The notes: a model not told the origin generated them from the letters alone. Counted from the first letter of the stretch, positions 25,155 to 34,030 are shown. The stretch is 64,000 nt of DNA from Streptomyces sp. NBC_01224 (GCF_036002945.1 NZ_CP108529.1:4266001-4330000), one strand, 5' to 3'. Numbers and translations: made by a program.

Positions 25155-26236
25155 GCCAGGCAGCCAACACCGGCATCCAGGAACGCCCCACCCCGATGGC
25201 GTCCACACGCAAGACCAGCCTCAGCAGCCGGGCCCTGCCCCGCTGGGCCCCCCTCGCCTTCGCGGCCGTCGCGATCGCGCTGGGCGTGGGCATCGGCGCG
25301 GCGGCGGGCTGGCGCAGCCACACCCAGTGGGGACTGCTCTCCGCCCTGCTCTTCGTCGTCATCTCGTACGTCACGACGACGGTCGTCGAGAACCAGCGCC
25401 AGGCCAAGGACCGCCTCGCCACCAGCGTCGTCTGGGTGTGCTTCCTCCTTGCCGTCGTCCCGCTGTTCTCGCTGATCTGGACGACGGTCAGCCGCGGCGC
25501 CAAGGTCCTCAACGGTTACTTCCTGACCCACTCCATGGCCGGTGTCCCCGGCATCGAGGCGGGCGGCGGCGTCTACCACGCGCTGATCGGCACCCTGGAG
25601 CAGGTCGGCATCGCCACCCTGATCTCCGCCCCGATCGGCCTGCTGACCGCCGTCTACCTGGTGGAGTACGGCAAGGGCGCGCTCGCCAAGGCCGTCACGT
25701 TCTTCGTCGACGTGATGACGGGTATCCCGTCCATCGTCGCCGGTCTCTTCATCCTGTCGATCATGCTGATGGCGGAACTCCAGCCATCCGGCCTGATGGG
25801 TTCGCTGGCCCTGTCGATCCTGATGCTCCCGGTCGTGGTCCGCTCCACCGAGGAGATGCTCAAGCTCGTCCCGAACGAGCTCCGCGAGGCATCGCTCGCC
25901 CTCGGCATCCCGAAGTGGCGCACCATCCTGAAGGTGGTCATCCCCACCGCGATCGGCGGCATCACCACCGGTGTGATGCTCGCGATCGCCCGGATCGCCG
26001 GCGAGACCGCGCCGATCATGCTGCTGGTCTTCGGCAGCCAGCTGATCAACCCCAACCCCTTCCAAGGTGCACAGTCCTCGCTCCCGTTCTACATCTGGGA
26101 GCAGTACAAGATCGGCAGCGAGCCGTCGTACGACCGTGCCTGGGCCGCCGCCCTGGTCCTGATCGCCTTCGTCATGATCCTCAATCTGGTGGCCCGCGGC
26201 ATCGCCCGCTGGAAGGCCCCGAAGACCGGCCGCTGA
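25151..26236 (+). CDS. pstA: phosphate ABC transporter permease PstA
   Basis: A 361-residue permease, longer than the usual 280-300 residues because of an N-terminal extension containing two additional hydrophobic helices (about 32-55 and 58-78). The conserved core has TSMAGVPGIEAGG-like periplasmic sequence, YLVEYGKGALAKAVTFFVDV, and the EAA loop ELREASLALGIPKWRTILKV followed by RIAGETAPIMLL. It pairs with PstC. The start overlaps the pstC stop by 4 nt. Longer PstA proteins are common in Streptomyces. Confidence 0.95.
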   Translation: MSQAANTGIQERPTPMASTRKTSLSSRALPRWAPLAFAAVAIALGVGIGAAAGWRSHTQWGLLSALLFVVISYVTTTVVENQRQAKDRLATSVVWVCFLLAVVPLFSLIWTTVSRGAKVLNGYFLTHSMAGVPGIEAGGGVYHALIGTLEQVGIATLISAPIGLLTAVYLVEYGKGALAKAVTFFVDVMTGIPSIVAGLFILSIMLMAELQPSGLMGSLALSILMLPVVVRSTEEMLKLVPNELREASLALGIPKWRTILKVVIPTAIGGITTGVMLAIARIAGETAPIMLLVFGSQLINPNPFQGAQSSLPFYIWEQYKIGSEPSYDRAWAAALVLIAFVMILNLVARGIARWKAPKTGR

Positions 26237-26264
26237 CCGCGGCACGAAAGAAGCAGTGATTCAG

Positions 26265-27041
26265 ATGGCCAAGCGCATCGACGTCAGCGGCCTGTCCGCC
26301 TACTACGGCTCCCACCTCGCCATCGAGGACATCTCGATGACCGTGGAGCCCCGCTCCGTGACCGCCTTCATCGGCCCGTCCGGCTGCGGCAAGTCCACCT
26401 TCCTGCGCACCCTGAACCGTATGCACGAGGTCACCCCCGGTGGCCGCGTCGAGGGCAAGGTGCTGCTGGACGACGAGAATCTGTACGGGGCGAACGTCGA
26501 CCCGGTCACCGTGCGCCGCACGGTCGGCATGGTCTTCCAGCGTCCGAACCCGTTCCCGACCATGTCGATCTTCGACAATGTCGCGGCGGGCCTCAAGCTG
26601 AACGGCTCGTACAAGAAGAACCAGCTGTCGGACATCGTCGAGAAGTCCCTGCGCGGCGCCAACCTCTGGAACGAGGTCAAGGACCGGCTGAACAAGCCCG
26701 GCTCCGGTCTCTCCGGCGGCCAGCAGCAGCGCCTGTGCATCGCCCGCGCGATCGCGGTCGAGCCGGAGGTGCTGCTGATGGACGAGCCGTGCTCCGCCCT
26801 GGACCCGATCTCCACCCTCGCCATCGAGGACCTGATCGGCGAGCTGAAGGAGCGCTTCACGATCGTCATCGTGACGCACAACATGCAGCAGGCGGCCCGT
26901 GTCTCGGACCGCACGGCGTTCTTCAACCTCGCGGCGGTCGGCAAGCCCGGCAAGCTCGTGGAGATCGACGAGACGGAACGCATCTTCTCCAACCCGTCCG
27001 TTCAGGCAACCGAGGACTACATCTCGGGACGCTTCGGATAG
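26265..27041 (+). CDS. pstB: phosphate ABC transporter ATPase PstB
   Basis: A 258-residue ATPase. Walker A is GPSGCGKST at 37-45, the Q-loop is VFQRPNPFPTMSIFDNV (diagnostic for PstB), the signature is LSGGQQQRLCIARAIAV, Walker B is VLLMDEPCSALDP and the H-loop VTHNMQQAARVSD. The ATG is preferred over a GTG 9 nt upstream because GAAAGAAG sits at 11 nt from it but only 2 nt from the GTG. It closes the pst operon 28 nt after pstA, before a strong terminator. Confidence 0.96.
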   Translation: MAKRIDVSGLSAYYGSHLAIEDISMTVEPRSVTAFIGPSGCGKSTFLRTLNRMHEVTPGGRVEGKVLLDDENLYGANVDPVTVRRTVGMVFQRPNPFPTMSIFDNVAAGLKLNGSYKKNQLSDIVEKSLRGANLWNEVKDRLNKPGSGLSGGQQQRLCIARAIAVEPEVLLMDEPCSALDPISTLAIEDLIGELKERFTIVIVTHNMQQAARVSDRTAFFNLAAVGKPGKLVEIDETERIFSNPSVQATEDYISGRFG

Positions 27042-27193
27042 TCACCCGGCAACGGGGCTGACGTGGGCCGGGGGCGTGGGTGGTTACGCCCGGTGGTGGG
27101 TTTCCACCGGCGAACCGCCTCACCCCTCCGGCGAACCGGCCTCGTCCCCAGACTGCCTTGAGGTGCTGCATGGCGGTGCCACCACAAGGCGAA

Positions 27194-27235
27194 GGGGCCG
27201 CCCCTACTCCCCGCAGAGGGAGTAGGGGCGGCCCC
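27194..27235. terminator. bidirectional terminator between pstB and pit
   Basis: Seventeen perfect base pairs (GGGGCCGCCCCTACTCC with its complement) enclose an 8-nt loop, between convergent genes, and are followed by CATTTC on the plus strand. Confidence 0.88.
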
Positions 27236-27311
27236 ATTTCCGTACCACCACGATCGCGCCTGGCAAAGGACGAAGCGGCCACCGGACGACCCCGGCCACC
27301 CCACCGCCCCG

Positions 27312-28310
27312 TCACCCGAACAGCAGCACCACAACCCCGTAACTGGCGGCAGCGACCAACCCCGCGGCCGGCATCGTGATGAACCACCCCAGGATGATGT
27401 TCTTGGCAACGCCCCACCGCACCGCGTTCACCCGCTTCGTGGCTCCCACACCCATGATCGCCGAGGTGATCACATGCGTCGTGGAGATCGGCGCGTGAAA
27501 CAGGAACGCCGAGCCGAACATGATCGACGCGCCCGTCGTCTCCGCGGCGAACCCCTGCGGCGGGTCCAGCTCGATGATCTTCCGGCCGAGCGTCCGCATG
27601 ATGCGCCAGCCACCCGCGTACGTACCCAGCGAGAGCATCAGCGCGCAGACGAGCTTCACCCAGACCGGAATCGGGTCGCTCGGGCTCTCGACATCGGCGA
27701 TGACCAGGGCCATCACGACGACACCCATCGTCTTCTGCGCGTCCTGCAGACCGTGACCGAGCGCCATGCCCGCGGCCGAGACCGTCTGGGCGATCCGGAA
27801 GCCGCGCTTGGCCTTGTGCGGGTTGGCCTTCCGGAACATCCACATGATCGCGACCATCACCAGATAGCCGACGACCAGGCCGATGACCGGCGAGAGGAAC
27901 ATCGGGATGACGACCTTGTCGAGCACCCCGTCCCAGTGCACCAGTGTCCCGCCGGCGAGCGCCGCACCGACCATGCCGCCGAACAGCGCGTGCGAGGAAG
28001 AGGACGGCAGCCCGAAGTACCAGGTGACGAGGTTCCAGATGATCGCACCGACGAGCGCGGCGAAGAGGATTCCCATCCCCTTGTCCCCCTCGGGGGTCGC
28101 GATCAGACCCTCACTGACGGTCTTGGCGACACCGCTGCCGAGGAATGCGCCGGCAAGGTTCATCACCGCGGCCATCGCCAGTGCCGCACGTGGTGTCAGT
28201 GCACGGGTGGAGACGGACGTGGCGATGGCATTCGCCGAGTCGTGGAAGCCGTTCGTATAAGTGAAGCCGAGCGCGACACCGATGGTCACGATCAGCGCAA
28301 AGGTGTCCAC
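27312..28310 (-). CDS. pit: low-affinity inorganic phosphate transporter (Pit family)
   Basis: A 332-residue membrane protein with about nine TM helices and the two inverted PHO-4 signatures: GFTYTNGFHDSANAIATSVS near the N-terminus and SAAGMALGHGLQDAQKTMGV in the middle. GLPSSSSHALFGG and HAPISTTHVITSAIMG are the paired phosphate-binding loops. It moves metal-phosphate complexes with protons. The GTG start lies 5 nt after the stop of the DUF47 gene, so the two form an operon, which I know as pitH1 with its PhoU-like partner in Streptomyces. Confidence 0.95.
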   Translation of the reverse strand: MDTFALIVTIGVALGFTYTNGFHDSANAIATSVSTRALTPRAALAMAAVMNLAGAFLGSGVAKTVSEGLIATPEGDKGMGILFAALVGAIIWNLVTWYFGLPSSSSHALFGGMVGAALAGGTLVHWDGVLDKVVIPMFLSPVIGLVVGYLVMVAIMWMFRKANPHKAKRGFRIAQTVSAAGMALGHGLQDAQKTMGVVVMALVIADVESPSDPIPVWVKLVCALMLSLGTYAGGWRIMRTLGRKIIELDPPQGFAAETTGASIMFGSAFLFHAPISTTHVITSAIMGVGATKRVNAVRWGVAKNIILGWFITMPAAGLVAAASYGVVVLLFG

Positions 28311-28315
28311 GTGGT

Positions 28316-28936
28316 TCAGGACTCCTTGACCGCGATGGTCTCCACCGTGTTGGCGACATGCTCGAACGCGTCGGCGGCCTCTTCCAGCACGTCCACGATC
28401 TGCTTGAGCTTCAGCACCTCCATGGCGTCGTACTTGCCATTGAAGAGATGGGCCAGCAGCTTGCGGTGGATCTGGTCGGCCTGGTTCTCCAGACGGTTGA
28501 CCTCGATCCAGTACTCGGTGAGGTTGTCCATCGTCCGCAGACCCGGCATCGCCTCGGCGGTCAGCTCGGCCGCCCGGGCCAGCACCTCGATCTGCTGCGC
28601 CACGCCCTTGGGGAGTTCTTCGACCTGGTACAGCACGACCAGGTCGACGGCCTCCTCCATGAAGTCCATGATGTCGTCGAGCGACGATGCGAGGTTGTAG
28701 ATGTCCTCGCGGTCGAATGGCGTGATGAAAGAGGAGTTCAGCTGGTGGAAGATCGCGTGGGTGGCATCGTCCCCCGCGTGCTCCGCTGCCCGCATGCGCT
28801 CCGCGATCTCGACTCGGGAGGCAGAGTCCGCCCCGAGCAGTTCCATCAGGAGTTTCGAGCCCGTGACGATGTTGTCCGCGGATGCGGAGAACATGTCATA
28901 GAAGCTCGTCTCCCTGGGGGTCAGACGAAAGCGCAC
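28316..28936 (-). CDS. DUF47 (PhoU-like) Pit accessory protein
   Basis: A 206-residue soluble helical protein. MRFRLTPRETSFYDMFSASA, EHAGDDATHAIFHQLNSSFI, TPFDREDIYNLASSLDDIMDF and LEEAADAFEHVANTVETIAV are the DUF47 pattern with D/E-rich metal-binding motifs like PhoU. It is the upstream gene of the pit operon and probably gates Pit activity. The GTG start has GAGGA 6 nt ahead. An inverted repeat (TGATGC-TAGGC-GCATCA, 28972-28988) lies upstream and overlaps a minus-strand TAGCAT -10-like box. Confidence 0.92.
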   Translation of the reverse strand: MRFRLTPRETSFYDMFSASADNIVTGSKLLMELLGADSASRVEIAERMRAAEHAGDDATHAIFHQLNSSFITPFDREDIYNLASSLDDIMDFMEEAVDLVVLYQVEELPKGVAQQIEVLARAAELTAEAMPGLRTMDNLTEYWIEVNRLENQADQIHRKLLAHLFNGKYDAMEVLKLKQIVDVLEEAADAFEHVANTVETIAVKES

Positions 28937-29081
28937 GTGGGGTCCTCGGGGTGCTTTGGATTCGGTCAGGCTGATGCTAGGCGCATCATCCGGCCACGGC
29001 TAACGGGCATTCTTCAGTGTCGCGCATCGGGCACTGTGATCAGCACGGGCCCCCGGTCACGGTTCGGCAGAATTCGTTAGA

Positions 29082-29102
29082 ATATACCCACCAGGGGTAT
29101 AT
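29082..29102 (+). promoter_or_regulatory. CsoR operator
   Basis: ATATACCC-ACCAG-GGGTATAT is a perfect 8-bp-arm palindrome with the TACCC/GGGTA core of copper-responsive CsoR operators, 34 nt before the csoR start. It predicts autoregulation relieved by Cu(I). Confidence 0.8.
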
Positions 29103-29136
29103 GAACGGCAGGGTAAAGGGAAAACGGGAGGCAGCA

Positions 29137-29475
29137 ATGACCACCACCGAGGCCGCTGAGACGGAACCGGTCGTCACCGACCACGACCGGGGTATACACG
29201 GCTATCACCACCAGAAGGCCGAGCACCTCAAGCGGCTGCGCCGGATCGAGGGCCAGATCCGCGGTCTGCAGCGCATGGTCGACGAGGACGTCTACTGCAT
29301 CGACATACTCACCCAGGTCTCGGCGTCCACGAAGGCGCTCCAGTCCTTCGCGCTCCAGCTGCTGGAGGAGCACCTGCGGCACTGCGTCGCCGACGCGGCG
29401 GTCAAGGGAGGCGAGGAGATCGACGCGAAGGTCGAGGAGGCCACGAAGGCCATCGCCCGCCTGCTCCGTACCTGA
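29137..29475 (+). CDS. csoR: copper-sensing repressor CsoR
   Basis: A 112-residue DUF156 protein. The helical core reads LKRLRRIEGQIRGLQRMVDE, and the Cu(I) ligands Cys54 (VYCID), His79 and Cys83 (EEHLRHC) keep the C-x24-H-x3-C spacing of copper sensors. Apo-CsoR binds the palindrome upstream and releases it when Cu(I) binds. The ATG has GGGAGG at 6 nt. No copZ or copA lies next to it, so its other targets must be elsewhere. The start at 29137 follows the operator. An upstream in-frame start would lie inside it. Confidence 0.95.
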   Translation: MTTTEAAETEPVVTDHDRGIHGYHHQKAEHLKRLRRIEGQIRGLQRMVDEDVYCIDILTQVSASTKALQSFALQLLEEHLRHCVADAAVKGGEEIDAKVEEATKAIARLLRT

Positions 29476-29547
29476 TACGGGGAGATGCCCGGTGCGGGAA
29501 GGATGCCTGGTGCCGGCGGGAGATGCCCGGTGCGGGGCAGGGTCTGA

Positions 29548-29566
29548 TGCGGGGCGGGGCCCCGCA
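29548..29566. terminator. hairpin between csoR and a small convergent gene
   Basis: TGCGGGGC pairs with GCCCCGCA across a GGG loop, just before the stop of the minus-strand gene. Confidence 0.5.
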
Positions 29567-29567
29567 C

Positions 29568-29771
29568 TCACCCCCGGTGGTCGGCCTGCCGGGGGACGGC
29601 GGTTCGTTCGGTGATCACCCGGACGTTCAGCACCTCGTCGATACGGTCCGCACTGAGCCGTTCCCCGATCGCGGCCGACGCGGCGATCATCAGCTCACCG
29701 CAGAGCTCGATCTCGGCGAGGGCCACATGGTCAGATACGGTCCGCGTGCCGAGCGTCACCACGTCACTCAC
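29568..29771 (-). CDS. small hypothetical protein (up to 67 aa)
   Basis: A short acidic protein, VTLGTRTVSDHVALAEIELC followed by GELMIAASAAIGERLSADRI. I recognise it only as a small conserved streptomycete protein without known function. Codon bias is strong. GAGAGG lies just upstream. Its spacing suits the GTG at 29760-29762 better than the first GTG at 29769-29771, so the protein may be 3 residues shorter. No signal peptide or TM segment is visible. It converges on csoR. Confidence 0.6.
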   Translation of the reverse strand: MSDVVTLGTRTVSDHVALAEIELCGELMIAASAAIGERLSADRIDEVLNVRVITERTAVPRQADHRG

Positions 29772-29906
29772 CTCTCACTGCCGTCGCCGACTTCCTAGCG
29801 TAGGGAGCGGACCACGCGCCGCGCATGGCACGGACGGACCATTTCGCGCCCGCCGGCATGCCTACGCCCCCGCGTTCGTCCGTGCCCTCGCCCGTGTGCC
29901 GCCCGG

Positions 29907-30812
29907 CTATCTCTGTCGGATCTTCCCCGTGTAGATGTCGCGATCGTCCGGCAGCCGTACGGAGACCGGCACCCCGAATCCGTACAGCAGCGTCGTCGAC
30001 ACCACCTCCACCGCCGGCCCCTCGTTGGCGAAGCTGAACCGGTGGCGCACCTTGCGCAGCCGCCCCTGATCGTCCAGATACACGTCGAACGGCACCGTGT
30101 CCGTGTGGAACCCTTTCGCCGCCGCGGCCAGTGCCCCGCGCGATTTCGGCGAGGCCTCGCGCGCCGCCCGGCCGATGTCCGAGATCCCCCGGTAGTGCCG
30201 CACGGCCACCCCGGCGAGCTCGGTCCTTCCTACGTACGTCACCTGCCGCGCCCCGCGCAGCAGTTCGGCGGCGGCCATCGGATCGGTCACTCCGCCGGTG
30301 ACCAGATTGCCGTCCTCCAGGGTCGTCGTGTCGATCCTGACCCACTTGTCCGCGGGCACTCCGGCGCCGCGGTTCATCATGTAGAGCGCACCGGGGGCCA
30401 GCAGTTCGGTGATGGGACGGTGCTCGTCCTCGCCGGCGGCGTCCTCGGGCAGCACGACCTCGAGCCGGCCCACCTGGTTGCGGAAGTCGTACGTCCCCCG
30501 ACCCCTGATCGTCACCCGCGTCCCGCCCGCCGCGGTCTCCATCGACGTACGCACCTCGGCACTTCCGGCGACGGACCGGGCTCCGGCCCCGGTCATCGTC
30601 CCCGTCCCGGTCCCACTCACCGTCCCCGCGAGCACCGCGGCCGCGCGGTGGACCGCGTCGAGGGAGTCGGCCCCGCCCCGTTCATCGGCCATGGCACAGT
30701 CGCCGCCGCCACCGCCGCCCGAGCATCCGGCGGTCGCCGCCATCACGCCCACCACGGCAAGGGCGCAGACAGCGCGTGCCCCGCCTCCGGACCTGTGCTG
30801 CTGCACCACCAT
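29907..30812 (-). CDS. secreted lipoprotein, LppX/LprG-like
   Basis: A 301-residue lipoprotein when started at MVVQQHRS. The hydrophobic core AVCALAVVGVMAATAGC ends in a lipobox Cys, followed by a poly-Gly stretch. The rest is a single beta-rich domain (GTYDFRNQVGRLEVVLPED, then VPFDVYLDDQGRLRKVRHRF) with the long-strand pattern of LppX/LolA-like carriers. An in-frame ATG at 30857 would add 15 residues before the signal and has a weaker ribosome site. Probable role: carrying a hydrophobic molecule or sensing at the cell surface, by fold only. Confidence 0.75.
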   Translation of the reverse strand: MVVQQHRSGGGARAVCALAVVGVMAATAGCSGGGGGGDCAMADERGGADSLDAVHRAAAVLAGTVSGTGTGTMTGAGARSVAGSAEVRTSMETAAGGTRVTIRGRGTYDFRNQVGRLEVVLPEDAAGEDEHRPITELLAPGALYMMNRGAGVPADKWVRIDTTTLEDGNLVTGGVTDPMAAAELLRGARQVTYVGRTELAGVAVRHYRGISDIGRAAREASPKSRGALAAAAKGFHTDTVPFDVYLDDQGRLRKVRHRFSFANEGPAVEVVSTTLLYGFGVPVSVRLPDDRDIYTGKIRQR

Positions 30813-30945
30813 CGCCTGCCAACCCCCAACGACGTACCGCTTGCCCGAGCCCCCCATCCGTTCCGCATAACGACAGCCCGTGTCCCCCGTCACGCCGCTC
30901 CCGTACGCCACACCGCCGGGTGGCCGTGCCCAGTACCGTGGACGG

Positions 30946-31134
30946 GTGTATGTCCAACACACCGATGAGGTCCCGCAGACTCCCCCCACCCCCGCGTCCT
31001 TGGGGCACGAGCCCACGACCGTGGAACGCGGCTCGTTCTGCACCGCCCGCTGCAGCTGCGGCTGGTCCGGGCCGGCCCGCCGCTCCCGGGACCGGGCCCG
31101 CACGGACGCCGCGGAACACACCGCGGCGCCCTGA
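30946..31134 (+). CDS. small conserved protein with Cys motif (62 aa)
   Basis: The peptide contains ERGSFCTARCSCGWSGPARR, a C-x3-C-x-C cluster followed by an Arg-rich helix (RSRDRARTDAAEH) that I have seen in other streptomycete genomes without assigned function. The cluster could bind zinc or iron. The GTG is chosen because TACCGT (30934-30939) is 6 nt upstream, fitting a leaderless start. It is divergent from the lipoprotein gene and lies just ahead of the oxidase. Confidence 0.6.
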   Translation: MYVQHTDEVPQTPPTPASLGHEPTTVERGSFCTARCSCGWSGPARRSRDRARTDAAEHTAAP

Positions 31135-31202
31135 CTTCCTCGTTCCACTCTCCTGACCTCTCCCCCACCGACCGGCCCTGAGCGCCACGACCCGGAGGTC
31201 CG

Positions 31203-32837
31203 ATGAACCTGCCGCCCCTGCCCGACCGGCGCACCCTGCTCACTGCGGGCGCCGCAGCAGCACTCACCGGCGTCACCGCGACCGCCTGCAGCGGCGCATC
31301 CGGCTCCGGTTCCGGAACCGGCGACGGGGACAACTCCTCGGGCACGTCGGGCACCACGGGCGGCAGCGCTCCTGCCTCACCGGCCTCATCGGTCCCGTCG
31401 AAACTCTCCCCCTCCGGCCCGGCGAACTGGTCCGCCCTGGCCAAGAGCCTCGACGGCACCCTCGTACGACCCCAGGACGCGGCCTACCCGACCGCCCGTC
31501 AGCTCTACAACACCCGCTTCGACGGTCAGAAGCCCGCCGCCGTCGCATACGTCAAGCACGAGGCGGACATCCGCGAGTGCCTGGCCTTCGCCCGTCGCAC
31601 CGCCACCCCCGTGTCCATCCGCAGCGGCGGTCATTCCTACGCCGGCTGGTCGAGCGGCAGCGGACGCCTCGTCCTTGACGTCTCGTCACTGTCCCGCGTC
31701 GACAGGAACGGCACGATCGGTGCGGGCGCCAAGCTCATCGGCGTCTACCGGGGCCTCGCCCGCCACGGTCTGACGATCCCCGGCGGCTCCTGCCCCACGG
31801 TCGGCATCTCCGGCCTCACCCTCGGCGGCGGCCACGGTGTCGCCTCCCGCGCGTACGGCCTCACCTGCGACAGCCTCACCGCGGCGACCGTCATCACGGC
31901 CGACGGCAGGACCCTCACCGTGGACGCCAAACACCACCCGGACCTCTTCTGGGCGCTGCGCGGCGCGGGCAACGGCAACTTCGGCGTGGTCACCGAGCTG
32001 ACGTTCCGTACCCGCCCGGCCCCGCAGACCGTCACCGCGTACATGTCCTGGCCGTGGTCGCGCGCCCGGGCCGTCATCCAGGCCTGGCAGGAGTGGGGAC
32101 CGTCCCAGCCCGACGAGATCTGGTCCTCGGCGCATCTCGCCGCGGGCCCGGGCGGCGGCCACCCGACCGTTTCGGTGGCCGCGTTCAGCCTCGGTACTTA
32201 CGGCGACCTGCAGAACGCCGTCGACCGCCTCGCCGACCGGATCGGTGCCTCGGCGTCCTCCGTCTCGCTGCGCCGCCGCAGCTACCAGGAGTCGATGCTC
32301 GTATACGCGGGCTGCTCGGGCATCACCGACGCCCAGTGCCATCTGCCGGGCACGACGCCCGGCCGCACCCCACAGGGCACGCTCCAGCGCGAGACGTACT
32401 CCGCCGCGTCCGACTTCTACGACCGCTCCCTGCCCCCGGCGGGCGTGAATGCCCTGCTCGACCGGGCCGAGGCGTTCACCCGGATTCCCGTCACCCAGGG
32501 CGGAGGCGGCGGCTCCATCGTGCTCACCGCACTCGGCGGGGCGATCAACCGGGTCTCCCCGCAGGCGACGGCCTTCGTTCACCGCCGCTCACGCGTACTC
32601 GCCCAGTACATCGGTGCCTGGAGCCCCGGCACTGCGGGCAGCGCCCAACAGGACTGGCTGAAAAACACCCACGCGGCGTTGCGCCGGTACGCGTCCGGAG
32701 CGGCGTACCAGAACTACACGGACCCGACGCTGACCGACTGGCGCCGGGCCTACTACGGCTCGGCGGCCGACCGTCTCACCCAGCTGAAGAAGCAGTACGA
32801 CCCCGGCCGCCTCTTCGCTTTCCCGCAGGCCCTCTGA
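31203..32837 (+). CDS. secreted FAD-dependent oxidase, berberine-bridge-enzyme family
   Basis: A 544-residue protein with a twin-arginine signal (DRRTLLTAG at 8-16) ending in a lipobox-like TATACSG (Cys29), then a Ser/Gly/Thr linker, so probably a Tat-exported lipoprotein. The FAD_binding_4 domain has SIRSGGHSYAGW (His144) and PGGSCPTVGISGLTLGGGHG (Cys197), positions that carry the two covalent flavin links in berberine-bridge-type oxidases. The C-terminus YYGSAADRLTQLKKQYDPGR is the BBE module. It likely oxidises a sugar or alkaloid-type substrate with oxygen outside the cell. Confidence 0.92.
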   Translation: MNLPPLPDRRTLLTAGAAAALTGVTATACSGASGSGSGTGDGDNSSGTSGTTGGSAPASPASSVPSKLSPSGPANWSALAKSLDGTLVRPQDAAYPTARQLYNTRFDGQKPAAVAYVKHEADIRECLAFARRTATPVSIRSGGHSYAGWSSGSGRLVLDVSSLSRVDRNGTIGAGAKLIGVYRGLARHGLTIPGGSCPTVGISGLTLGGGHGVASRAYGLTCDSLTAATVITADGRTLTVDAKHHPDLFWALRGAGNGNFGVVTELTFRTRPAPQTVTAYMSWPWSRARAVIQAWQEWGPSQPDEIWSSAHLAAGPGGGHPTVSVAAFSLGTYGDLQNAVDRLADRIGASASSVSLRRRSYQESMLVYAGCSGITDAQCHLPGTTPGRTPQGTLQRETYSAASDFYDRSLPPAGVNALLDRAEAFTRIPVTQGGGGGSIVLTALGGAINRVSPQATAFVHRRSRVLAQYIGAWSPGTAGSAQQDWLKNTHAALRRYASGAAYQNYTDPTLTDWRRAYYGSAADRLTQLKKQYDPGRLFAFPQAL

Positions 32838-32839
32838 CG

Positions 32840-32879
32840 TACGGTGATGCCCGTGCCGTTCGGTCACGGGCATGCCGTA
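32840..32879. terminator. hairpin between the oxidase and PAP2 genes
   Basis: ATGCCCGTG pairs with CACGGGCAT around a 9-nt loop, and TACGG/CCGTA extend the stem outside a small bulge. It follows the oxidase stop by a few bases. Confidence 0.6.
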
Positions 32880-32949
32880 TGGCCACGGGCCCGGCGTCCG
32901 GCGTCCGGCCACAACCCCGGCCCCGACCACCGATGGTCCCGGCCGCCTC

Positions 32950-33681
32950 CTACGCGGCCAGGTCCTTCTCGCCGTCCCCGCCGCCGGTCCCCGGCCGCGG
33001 CTCGGGAATCCCGAACGCCCCGGCCCGCCCGTCCGCCGTTACCGACGGCTCCGGCCGACGCGACCGTACGAGCCACCCGAGCCGGTCCGAACGGGAGACG
33101 GCCGCCACCAACGGGGTCAGCAGCATCATCGCCAGCGGGGCGAGCAGCAGAGCGGCTGCCGTGCCGAGCGCGAATCCGCCGATGACGTCGGTCGGGTAGT
33201 GGACACCCATGTAGATCCGGCAGAAGCCTTCCAGCAGGGCGAGCGCGATCGCGGCGATGCCGAACTTCCGGTTGGCCACGAAGAGCCCGACGGCCAGAGC
33301 CATCGCCATCGTGGCGTGGTCGCTCACGAAGGAGAAGTCGTTCTTCCCGTCCACCAGGACATCCAGCCCCTGGTGATCCCGGAACGGACGCGGCCGCTCC
33401 ACGAAGCCGCGGATCGGGATGTTGATGAGCAGCGCGATCCCGGCGGCGAGCGGCGCCCAGACGATCCCTGCGACCGCCGTCACCGAATCATCGGCCGTGC
33501 CGCGCCGGCGGACGCTCCACCAGCACCACAGGACCACCAGGACCATGCCGAGCATGATCCCGTACTCGCCGACGAACTCCATGACCCGGTCGAACCAGGT
33601 GGGAGCGGACTTCGCGAGTCCATTGATGTCGTAGAGCAGGCTGACGTCGGGGTTCGACCCATCCAGTGCGAGTCCAGCCAT
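32950..33681 (-). CDS. PAP2-family phosphatase, BcrC-like
   Basis: A 243-residue membrane protein with about five TM helices. The three phosphatase signatures are present: RGFVERPRPF (91-100), FSFVSDHAT (motif 2 with Ser120-Asp-His122) and CRIYMGVHYPTDVIGG (Arg155, His161, Asp165). SDH and the short length resemble undecaprenyl-pyrophosphate phosphatases of the BcrC type, which recycle the lipid carrier for wall synthesis. The ATG has AAGGGG about 9 nt upstream. A Pro/Gly-rich charged tail follows the last helix. Confidence 0.9.
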   Translation of the reverse strand: MAGLALDGSNPDVSLLYDINGLAKSAPTWFDRVMEFVGEYGIMLGMVLVVLWCWWSVRRRGTADDSVTAVAGIVWAPLAAGIALLINIPIRGFVERPRPFRDHQGLDVLVDGKNDFSFVSDHATMAMALAVGLFVANRKFGIAAIALALLEGFCRIYMGVHYPTDVIGGFALGTAAALLLAPLAMMLLTPLVAAVSRSDRLGWLVRSRRPEPSVTADGRAGAFGIPEPRPGTGGGDGEKDLAA

Positions 33682-33994
33682 CTGCTGCGGCCCCTTGCCT
33701 TGTCTGCTGCCGCGGTCCACACCCATGTGCACCGCTTTGACGAACCCCCGTATCGGTTCGATCACTGCGTGGATCGGTAAATCGGTAATGCGCGGATCAG
33801 TACTGCGTGGCGGCTCTGTCCCTGAGGTCTTCCCCGGTCGGCGCCGCATGGTCGGTGCACCACTGCCCGGTCCACCCAGGGAACGACGGGCCCTGTGCGT
33901 ACGTTCCACTCTCCATCGAATGATCACCATGACGTTATCGAAGAGTGACTCATCGTCGCAGCTCAGGGCCGAGGCTTCACGGAGAGTTCCGGCC
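33682..33994. other. intergenic region upstream of the PAP2 gene
   Basis: 313 bases without a gene. It should hold the PAP2 promoter on the minus strand. Loosely repeated GATCxxTxCGTG/GATCGG blocks lie near 33760-33810. I see no clear -35/-10 pair. Confidence 0.4.
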
Positions 33995-34030
33995 ACCGCC
34001 CTCCCGGCGTCACGCCGCCGGGAGGGCGGT
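33995..34030 (-). terminator. terminator at the end of the SLT-NlpC/P60 gene
   Basis: ACCGCCCTCCCGGCG pairs perfectly with its complement (15 bp, 6-nt loop). The right arm overlaps the last codons and the stop of the gene ending at 34010. Confidence 0.8.
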
